14,692 nucleotides of DNA, from the NCBI GenBank assembly GCA_964292325.1, contig CAXYVG010000086.1, positions 1 through 14,692 of the forward strand, written 5' to 3'. Source of the stretch: CTSoil-075 sp964292325. GTDB lineage: Bacteria > Bacillota > Negativicutes > DSM-13327. The notes under the pieces were generated by a model. It saw only the letters and a list, made by a program, of their open reading frames with translations, did no database searches and had not been told where the DNA came from. Positions within the stretch are counted from its first letter, which is position 1. The number at the start of each line of letters is the position of its first letter. Made by a program: the position numbers and the translations under genes. This document shows, piece by piece, positions 1-5,101 of this stretch.

Positions 1-49
1 CGAGGAACCTACAGCAAATTTCGATGGGAAATGCGCTGTAGGTTCCTCG
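1..49 (+). terminator. Long hairpin, possible terminator of an upstream gene
   Basis: A perfect 15-bp inverted repeat (CGAGGAACCTACAGC at 1-15 with its complement at 35-49) continues through a 2x2 internal loop into a second 5-bp stem (18-22 with 28-32) closed by the loop GATGG. On the plus strand it is followed by TTTAATCTT, a weak U-tract, so it may end a plus-strand gene lying left of the window. It could also be a dispersed palindromic repeat. It abuts the open frame of the chemotaxis-receptor remnant on the minus strand, and so may mark the point where that gene was broken. Confidence 0.4.
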
Positions 50-57
50 TTTAATCT

Positions 58-135
58 TCCACTTGCCATCTGCTGACTAGCAGAGGAAATTTGATTCACT
101 TGATTTGATACTTCGGTAATTAAGCCAGCTATTAT
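58..135 (-). pseudogene. Remnant of a methyl-accepting chemotaxis protein signalling domain
   Basis: Read on the minus strand, this stretch encodes 26 residues including EVSNQVNQISSASQQMASG. That is the heptad-like pattern seen in the cytoplasmic coiled coil of methyl-accepting chemotaxis proteins, just after the conserved hairpin tip. No start codon or ribosome binding site is present. About 30 bases upstream on the minus strand the frame meets a stop codon, and downstream it runs into the hairpin at 1-49. The fragment therefore cannot be a working receptor. The identification rests on pattern recognition of a short, biased-composition segment and could be chance. Confidence 0.4.
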
Positions 136-234
136 AGACAAATACCTTTTTCTTACTGTATCTTTCTCTTAGAACGATTCGCTGGTCAAAAATATCTGTT
201 AAAATCTTGAATAATTTGGCAGGAATTCTTTGCG

Positions 235-262
235 TTTTACGGAATTTTATACATGATATACT
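235..262 (+). promoter_or_regulatory. Candidate sigma-70-type promoter for deoC
   Basis: An extended -10 element (TGA followed by TATACT at 257-262) lies 16 bases downstream of a fair -35 element, TTTTAC at 235-240. Transcription would start near 269 and run through the permease stub into deoC with no terminator between. This is a match by eye only. Confidence 0.4.
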
Positions 263-269
263 AAACTAA

Positions 270-455
270 ATGACTGAAATGGAGAGGTTTATAATCAGCG
301 GTATCATTGTGCAAATAGTTAGCAGTTGGCTCAATATGTATGAGGATATATCCAATTTTTATCGGCAGATCATTTGGGGTGGACTACTAATTTTTGTCCT
401 AATTTACAATTATGTTGCCAATGAACGTGAAAAAAAACAAGCAATGAAAGGGTGA
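270..455 (+). pseudogene. C-terminal stub of a ribose-type ABC transporter permease
   Basis: The 61-residue frame has two hydrophobic segments (about residues 8-20 and 33-47) and a basic tail. It follows the layout of the last ~45 residues of RbsC/BPD_transp_2 permeases. In E. coli RbsC that end reads roughly G-L-I-L-G-F-L-N-N-G-L-N-L-L-G-V-S-S-Y-Y-Q then a final hydrophobic helix. Here IVQIVSSWLNMYEDISNFYR is followed by QIIWGGLLIFVLIY. An in-frame stop at 267-269 sits directly before the ATG, so the other roughly 250 residues of a permease are missing. No good ribosome binding site precedes the ATG. The stub ends 4 bases before deoC and its 3' end overlaps the deoC ribosome binding site, as expected if permease and aldolase were once translationally coupled. 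It could instead be a genuine small membrane protein, which I think less likely. Confidence 0.55.
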
Positions 456-459
456 TAGT

Positions 460-1098
460 ATGAATATTGAACAGATAATTGATCATACCATGTTGAAACC
501 AGAAGCAACCCAAGAAACAATTCGTCGTTATTGTGCTGAGGCTCGGACTCATGGATTTGCCTCAGTTTGTGTCAATAGTTGTCATGCGCCGTTGGTTGCC
601 TCGGAACTAAAAGGAAGCGAAGTTAAGACGTGCTGCGTTGTCGGTTTTCCATTAGGAGCGATGCTAACTGAGGCTAAGGCTTTTGAGGCTGAAGCTGCTG
701 TAAAAGCTGGGGCACAAGAAATTGATATGGTTATCAATATTGGGGCAGTCAAAGATGGGAATATGGATTTTGTGATCGAAGACATTCGCAGAGTTGTTGA
801 AGCGTCTAAACCTGCTATCGTCAAGGTCATCATTGAAACATGCCTGCTCAGTGATGAGGAAAAGATTGCCGCTTGTAAAGCCACTCTTCATGCCGGTGCA
901 GCTTTTGTTAAGACCTCAACTGGTTTTAGTACAGGTGGAGCAACGGTGGATGATATCAAACTGATGCGTCAAACTGTTGGTAATCAGGCCAAGGTTAAAG
1001 CTAGTGGTAGTATCCGCACACATGAATTTGCCTGTCAACTGGCTGAAGCCGGCGCTGACCGTATTGGCGCAGGCAATGGGGTTGTTTTGCTGAAATAG
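460..1098 (+). CDS. deoC: Deoxyribose-phosphate aldolase (DeoC/DERA)
   Basis: This class I aldolase reversibly cleaves 2-deoxyribose 5-phosphate to glyceraldehyde 3-phosphate and acetaldehyde in the cytoplasm, in deoxynucleoside breakdown. At 212 residues it is near the usual length (about 215-260). The Schiff-base lysine is K151 in VKTSTGFSTGGAT. K180 in VKASGSIRT matches the second active-site lysine, and D89 in EIDMVINIG matches the proton-relay aspartate. The ATG at 460 follows AAAGGGTGAT at good spacing. The phosphate-binding part is unusual. The usual GG(I/V)RT is GSIRT, and the C-terminal loop, normally G-(T/A)-S-(S/A)-G, is G-A-G-N-G (203-207), so the serine equivalent to E. coli S238 is lost. 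The protein ends six residues after this loop. It is expressed convergently with the fusion gene at 3792. The family is certain; full activity is less so. Confidence 0.95.
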   Translation: MNIEQIIDHTMLKPEATQETIRRYCAEARTHGFASVCVNSCHAPLVASELKGSEVKTCCVVGFPLGAMLTEAKAFEAEAAVKAGAQEIDMVINIGAVKDGNMDFVIEDIRRVVEASKPAIVKVIIETCLLSDEEKIAACKATLHAGAAFVKTSTGFSTGGATVDDIKLMRQTVGNQAKVKASGSIRTHEFACQLAEAGADRIGAGNGVVLLK

Positions 1099-1131
1099 TA
1101 TTGAAGTTGTTACATATCTTTTGCAAAATAA

Positions 1132-1165
1132 AAAATCCACTGCCCAATATGCGGCAGTGGATTTT
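1132..1165. terminator. Bidirectional intrinsic terminator between deoC and the fusion gene
   Basis: A perfect 13-bp stem (AAAATCCACTGCC at 1132-1144 with 1153-1165) has an 8-base loop. A-runs on one side and T-runs on the other let it work in both directions. It sits between two converging genes. Confidence 0.85.
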
Positions 1166-1260
1166 CTCAACTTTTTAGCAAAGTACATTGTAGGATTCTA
1201 CAACACATTACCTACTAGCTCAATTCTGAGCAAGTGAAGTGTGCAGTTTTCTCTCGAATG

Positions 1261-3792
1261 TTATGCGGTCTCAATTTGGCTGTCTGCTTGTAAGCCTAAT
1301 TTTAGAACGGCTTGTTTGCGCATTTTATATTTCATGATCTTTCCGGCGGCATTCATTGGGAATTCCGTGACGAAAGCAATATGGCGTGGGGTTTTATGTT
1401 TGGCTACATGGGAACGGATATAATCCTTGAGTTCATCGGCCGTTAATGTCATCCCATCTTTAAGGATTACAAATGCCATAATTTCCTCGCCATACTGTTT
1501 ATCAGGTACACCGATTACCTGAACATCCTTGATTTTAGGGTGTGTATAGATGAAATCCTCGATTTCTTTCGGATAGATATTTTCGCCACCGCGAATGATC
1601 ATATCCTTGATGCGGCCTGTAATTTTATAGTAGCCGTTTTCATCACGTCTTGCTAGGTCACCAGTATGAAGCCAGCCGTCTTTGTCGATGGCAGCTGCGG
1701 TTGCTTCGGGCATTTTATAGTAGCCCTTCATGATGTTATAGCCGCGGGCGACAAATTCACCATCTACATTGTCTGGTAAATCATCACCGGTTTTAGGATC
1801 GACAATCTTGCATTCAACGCCAGGTAGCGCACGTCCTACAGTGCTGACGCGCAAAGCAATAGAATCATCCACACGGCTCTGGGTACAGCCAGGGGCGGAT
1901 TCAGTTTGCCCAAATACAATGGTAATCTGAGACATATTCATCTTGTCGACAACGTCTTGCATTACTTTAACAGGACAAGGGCTGCCTGCCATAATCCCTG
2001 TTCTCATATGAGAAAAATCTGTCTCGGGAAAATCTTCATGTCCCAGCATGGCAATAAACATGGTAGGAACTCCGTGGAAGCAAGTGATATTCTCCCGATT
2101 GATGCAGTCTAGTGATGACTTTGGAGAAAAATAAGGAATAGGCGATAGAGTAACGCCGTGTGTCATAGCGGCAGTCATGGCAAGCACCATACCAAAACAG
2201 TGAAACATCGGTACATGGAGCATCATACGATCCGCAGTGGACAGATCCATACAGTCGCCAATATTTTTTCCATTATTCACGACATTATAATGGGTGAGCA
2301 TAACACCTTTTGGAAAACCGGTAGTCCCAGAGGTATACTGCATGTTGCACACATCATGTTTATTAAGAGAACGTTCGCGGCGATACACTTCTTCGAGGGA
2401 GGCTTTGCCTGACATGGCGATGGCTTCATTCCATGTCAGGCAACCGCTTTGTTTTGAATCAATCGTAATAATATTACGCAGGAAAGGTAATCGTTTGATA
2501 TATAGGGGTTTATCTGCCTCAGCAGTTTCAAGTTCTGGGCAAAGTTCTTTCATAATGCTAACATAGTTTGAATCTTTATATCCGTCGATCATGACAAGCG
2601 TATGGGTGTCCGACTGGCGGAGAAGATATTCTGCTTCATAAATTTTGTAGGCTGTATTTACGGTAACAAGTACAGCACCAATTTTGATCGTTGCCCAAAA
2701 GGTGATGAACCATTGGGGAATATTCGTTGCCCAGATGGCAACGTGGTCACCGGATCTGACGCCTAGTGCAATCAGTGTACGGGCGAAGGTATCAACATCG
2801 TCTCGAAATTCAGAGTAGGTTCGGGTATAATCCATTGTAGTGTAGCGAAAAGCATAGTGATCAGGAAATTCATTGACCATTCGGTCAAGCACCTGAGGGA
2901 AGGTTGCATCAATCAGTGTATCCTTCTCCCAGACATATTTACCTGTGTTGGTATTATTGTCAAACAGACGGTCTTCTGTTGTCGTTGTTTTAATAAAATG
3001 ACTCATATAATTTGCGAAATTTGGAAACACTACGCCTGCATCATCAAGGTCTGGTATCCAGTGTTTTCCCCATTCTAGTGAAATATAGCCATCATATTTA
3101 ATTGAGTTTAAGGCTAGTATCATAGAGTCAATTGGTAAATCTCCTTCACCCATTACACGGTACTGGATGGTTCCATTCTCGACGATAGAATCCTTGATAT
3201 GCACATATTTAATGTAGGCTCCCAAATTTTGTACCGTTTGGCTAGGGGTCTCGCCGGCAAAGCGGTAGGGGTGATGCAAGTCCCATAGAGCAGCCACAGC
3301 ATCGCTTTCTACTTGATTCAGTAGTTTGCATAGACGAGCAGTATCCGAATACACACCATTTGTTTCTATCAGTAGAGTCACGCCATTCTCTTCTGCGATT
3401 GGAATTAGGCGCTGCAATGCATCAAATACAATATTGTCATCTACTTCTCCATTTGGTTGTGGTTCCATGTCAGCTAGAATACGGACGTAAGGAGTTCCAA
3501 GCTGACTGGCGAGTTCAATATATTGCACAAGTTCTTCATGATTTTCATTCGCTTTTTCCGCGAACTTCAAGCAAGAACTGGAAGAAAGGCAAGGAATTTG
3601 GAGGCGTAAATCCGATAGCCTTTTGACTGTCTGAGGGATTTGCGCTAAGGTGAAAGGTTGTGCTTGAACGGCAGATATTTCATTGCCCAGTCCACGGATT
3701 TCAATACCATCAAACCCAAAGTCTTTGGCCATGGAATAAATATCTGTCCAACTAAAATCAGGACATCCAAGGGTTGAAAAAGCAAGTTTCAT
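1261..3792 (-). CDS. Fusion: xylose-isomerase-like TIM barrel + acyl-CoA synthetase
   Basis: One uninterrupted 843-residue frame joins two enzymes. Residues 1-268 are a sugar-phosphate isomerase/epimerase-type TIM barrel (AP endonuclease 2/xylose-isomerase-like superfamily). Likely metal ligands or catalytic residues are E31 in GIEIRG, E143 in LLIETNG, D171 and H173/H174 in WDLHHP, H198 in YVHIKD and E240 in SLEW. After a short linker (about 269-292), residues 293-843 form a complete ANL-superfamily adenylating enzyme. It has the P-loop YTSGTTGFPKG (486-496), FGQTE (627-631), HTGD (709-712), the hinge GRIKDMIIRGGENIYPKEIE (726-745) and the catalytic lysine K818 in AAGKIMK. This half resembles medium/long-chain fatty-acyl-CoA synthetases, which activate a carboxylate with ATP and CoA through an acyl-AMP. 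The ATG at 3792 has TTAGGAG seven bases upstream. No convincing internal ribosome binding site precedes the synthetase half, so a single polypeptide is expected. The substrate of either half and the purpose of the fusion are unknown; both active sites look intact. Confidence 0.93.
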   Translation of the reverse strand: MKLAFSTLGCPDFSWTDIYSMAKDFGFDGIEIRGLGNEISAVQAQPFTLAQIPQTVKRLSDLRLQIPCLSSSSCLKFAEKANENHEELVQYIELASQLGTPYVRILADMEPQPNGEVDDNIVFDALQRLIPIAEENGVTLLIETNGVYSDTARLCKLLNQVESDAVAALWDLHHPYRFAGETPSQTVQNLGAYIKYVHIKDSIVENGTIQYRVMGEGDLPIDSMILALNSIKYDGYISLEWGKHWIPDLDDAGVVFPNFANYMSHFIKTTTTEDRLFDNNTNTGKYVWEKDTLIDATFPQVLDRMVNEFPDHYAFRYTTMDYTRTYSEFRDDVDTFARTLIALGVRSGDHVAIWATNIPQWFITFWATIKIGAVLVTVNTAYKIYEAEYLLRQSDTHTLVMIDGYKDSNYVSIMKELCPELETAEADKPLYIKRLPFLRNIITIDSKQSGCLTWNEAIAMSGKASLEEVYRRERSLNKHDVCNMQYTSGTTGFPKGVMLTHYNVVNNGKNIGDCMDLSTADRMMLHVPMFHCFGMVLAMTAAMTHGVTLSPIPYFSPKSSLDCINRENITCFHGVPTMFIAMLGHEDFPETDFSHMRTGIMAGSPCPVKVMQDVVDKMNMSQITIVFGQTESAPGCTQSRVDDSIALRVSTVGRALPGVECKIVDPKTGDDLPDNVDGEFVARGYNIMKGYYKMPEATAAAIDKDGWLHTGDLARRDENGYYKITGRIKDMIIRGGENIYPKEIEDFIYTHPKIKDVQVIGVPDKQYGEEIMAFVILKDGMTLTADELKDYIRSHVAKHKTPRHIAFVTEFPMNAAGKIMKYKMRKQAVLKLGLQADSQIETA

Positions 3793-3824
3793 TATAGTCT
3801 CCTAACAAATATTTTTTAAAAAAC

Positions 3825-3845
3825 TCATAATCGGTATGATTATGA
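3825..3845. promoter_or_regulatory. Inverted repeat in the leader of the fusion gene, possible operator
   Basis: TCATAATC and GATTATGA form a perfect 8-bp inverted repeat with a 5-base spacer, about 35-50 bases upstream of the fusion gene start. The size and symmetry suit a dimeric repressor site, but I do not recognise the regulator. Confidence 0.25.
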
Positions 3846-3904
3846 TCTATACTGAGCAACAAAAAACTTTTATCTTTAAGCATTTTTGCTTCACTTCTAG
3901 AATA

Positions 3905-3936
3905 ATTATAGTGTACTAGAACAGTTTCGTTCGCAA
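3905..3936 (-). promoter_or_regulatory. Weak promoter candidate for the fusion gene
   Basis: On the minus strand a perfect TATAAT (plus positions 3905-3910) lies 20 bases downstream of TTGCGA (plus 3931-3936). The spacing is longer than ideal. A 6-bp inverted repeat (TTCTAG/CTAGAA) flanks the -10 element. This would give a leader of roughly 105 bases before the ATG at 3792. Confidence 0.25.
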
Positions 3937-3981
3937 CTATATTAGAAATAATTATATAAATAATTTCCAATATAGTAAAGA

Positions 3982-4029
3982 AAAATATATCGTTTTTGAC
4001 TGCGATAGCAACTAAAAACGATATATTTT
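3982..4029. repeat. Perfect 16-bp inverted repeat in an intergenic region
   Basis: AAAATATATCGTTTTT at 3982-3997 is perfectly complementary to 4014-4029. The 16-base spacer can itself pair TGC with GCA. It lies between a decayed minus-strand gene tail (with its own terminator at 4036-4075) and the fusion gene upstream region, with no gene end at this point. On the minus strand it is followed by TTTTTCTTT, so it could act as a second terminator insulating the fusion gene. It could also be a palindromic repeat or an operator. Confidence 0.65.
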
Positions 4030-4035
4030 AGAAAT

Positions 4036-4075
4036 AAAAAACTAGATTTGTGAGTAGTCTTTCAAACCTAGTTTT
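4036..4075 (-). terminator. Minus-strand terminator of a decayed gene
   Basis: A 13-bp stem (4038-4050 with 4063-4075) has a single pair that is G-U in the minus-strand transcript, and is followed on the minus strand by a T-tract (CTAGTTTTTTATTTC). It directly follows, and overlaps, the stop codon of the open frame at 4068-4244. No intact gene uses it. Confidence 0.6.
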
Positions 4076-4244
4076 GTGAATTGTTCTGTTTATTTTCCTT
4101 AGATTCCTGTGTCTTAAAACTAAACGCATTGGATACAATAGGCATAGTTATATTGGGATTATTGCTTGGTATGATGTAGCTAGTTCCTCCGTAAGTTTTA
4201 GTAAGCAGTTTATCTTTTTCTAAAGAAGTGATAAAATAATAAAA
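4068..4244 (-). pseudogene. Unidentified C-terminal gene remnant, minus strand
   Basis: On the minus strand a 58-codon open frame ends in TAG at 4068-4070 inside an intrinsic terminator. It contains KTYGGTSYIIPSNNPNITMP and a hydrophilic Lys/Glu/Asn/Gln tail (residues about 45-58), a composition typical of a protein C-terminus. There is no ribosome binding site or suitable start; the only in-frame ATG is near the middle (plus 4143-4145). A stop codon at plus 4245-4247, in the talC leader, bounds the frame. The pairing of a protein-like tail with a matching terminator suggests the end of a deleted gene. I do not recognise the family, and chance is possible. Confidence 0.35.
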
Positions 4245-4267
4245 TCAAATAATTGGGAGGTAATGTA

Positions 4268-4924
4268 ATGAAATTTTTTATCGATACTGCCAATGTGGAA
4301 GATATTAAAAAAGCAAATGCAATGGGTGTTATCTGTGGGGTTACAACCAATCCATCACTAATTGCCAAAGAAGGCCGTGTTTTTGAAGAAGTGATTGCAG
4401 AAATTGCAGCGATTGTAGATGGACCTATTAGTGGTGAAGTAAAAGCAACTACAGTAGATGCTGCTGGAATGATTGCTGAAGGACGAGAAATTGCCAAGAT
4501 TCATAAAAATATGGTTGTTAAAATCCCAATGACATTAGAAGGTCTTGCAGCTGTAAAAGTACTTTCGGCTGAAGGTATTAAAACAAATGTAACATTGGTA
4601 TTTAATCCTACTCAAGCATTGCTTGCAGCAAGAGCAGGGGCAACCTATGTTTCTCCATTCTTAGGGAGATTAGATGATATTGGCGCTTCTGGCAGTGACT
4701 TAATTAGAACGATTGTTGATATTTTCCGTATACATCAAATAAAAACTGAAATTATCTCAGCAAGTGTTCGTCATGCGATACATGTTATTGAATGTGCGGA
4801 AGCAGGAGCTGATATCGCTACTGTACCATACAATGTAATTGTTGCAATGGCAAAACATCCGTTAACAGATCAAGGTATTGAAAAATTTCAAGCTGACTAT
4901 AAAGCGGTATTTGGTGATAAGTAA
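4268..4924 (+). CDS. talC: Transaldolase, TalC/MipB (fructose-6-phosphate aldolase-like) family
   Basis: This cytoplasmic Schiff-base aldolase moves a dihydroxyacetone unit between sugar phosphates in the non-oxidative pentose phosphate pathway. At 218 residues it has the normal length of the short family. The catalytic lysine is K85 in VVKIPMT, at the same number as in E. coli FsaA. FVTTNP-like GVTTNPS (24-30), TLVFNPTQALLA and YVSPFLGRLDD are family signatures. Two residues separate activities. E57 stands where FsaA has Q59, and F131 stands where FsaA has Y131; glutamate and phenylalanine are the transaldolase-type residues (TalB E96 and F178). I therefore predict a transaldolase rather than a fructose-6-phosphate aldolase. 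The ATG at 4268, after GGGAGGTAAT, is preferred over a TTG at 4253 that lies inside the ribosome binding region. Transketolase follows 177 bases downstream. Confidence 0.95.
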   Translation: MKFFIDTANVEDIKKANAMGVICGVTTNPSLIAKEGRVFEEVIAEIAAIVDGPISGEVKATTVDAAGMIAEGREIAKIHKNMVVKIPMTLEGLAAVKVLSAEGIKTNVTLVFNPTQALLAARAGATYVSPFLGRLDDIGASGSDLIRTIVDIFRIHQIKTEIISASVRHAIHVIECAEAGADIATVPYNVIVAMAKHPLTDQGIEKFQADYKAVFGDK

Positions 4925-5046
4925 GGTCTGGTAGTGAATTTTTCAATTTGTGGCACAGACATGATTGTAATCTTGCAAGTGGCGGATCAGCACCTAAGGT
5001 AGTTCGGATTATGGAACTTGAAGAAGAATATGTAAAGAACTTTTAA
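4921..5046 (+). pseudogene. Unidentified C-terminal remnant between talC and tkt
   Basis: Immediately after talC, in a different frame, a stretch of about 41 codons stays open and ends in TAA at 5044-5046. It reads like a protein C-terminus: NLASGGSAPKVVRIMELEEE followed by Y-V-K-N-F. The segment has no start codon with a ribosome binding site and overlaps the talC stop. The bias towards Gly/Ser, then an amphipathic Glu-rich helix, is unlike random AT-rich spacer. Between talC and tkt a sugar-phosphate enzyme is the obvious guess, but I cannot name the family. It is probably the 3' end of a gene removed by deletion. Confidence 0.35.
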
Positions 5047-5069
5047 AAATAGACATAATACCTTATAAT
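5041..5069 (+). promoter_or_regulatory. Possible promoter for tkt
   Basis: TATAAT at 5064-5069 is a perfect -10 element. The hexamer 17 bases upstream (TTTTAA) is a poor -35. No terminator separates talC from tkt, so tkt may be read both from here and from talC. Confidence 0.3.
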
Positions 5070-5101
5070 GATAAAGAGAAGAAGACGTAGGAGGATTTTT
5101 A

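Noticed and set aside
216..232. Possible sigma-54 promoter (TTGGCA...TTTGC)
   Set aside because: The GG and GC elements are 12 bases apart rather than 10, which sigma-54 does not tolerate.
2910..2990. Separate translation of the acyl-CoA synthetase half
   Set aside because: The only ribosome-binding-site-like sequence (GAGAAGG) is followed by CTG, and the in-frame ATG at residue 263 has no ribosome binding site; a continuous fusion is simpler.
1906..3078. Several 68-90-residue plus-strand frames inside the fusion gene
   Set aside because: They lie antisense to a clear, full-length coding frame and have no ribosome binding sites or recognisable composition.
3758..3970. 70-residue minus-strand frame overlapping the start of the fusion gene
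   Set aside because: It begins with TTG, has no ribosome binding site, overlaps the ribosome binding site and start of the fusion gene, and has AT-driven composition.
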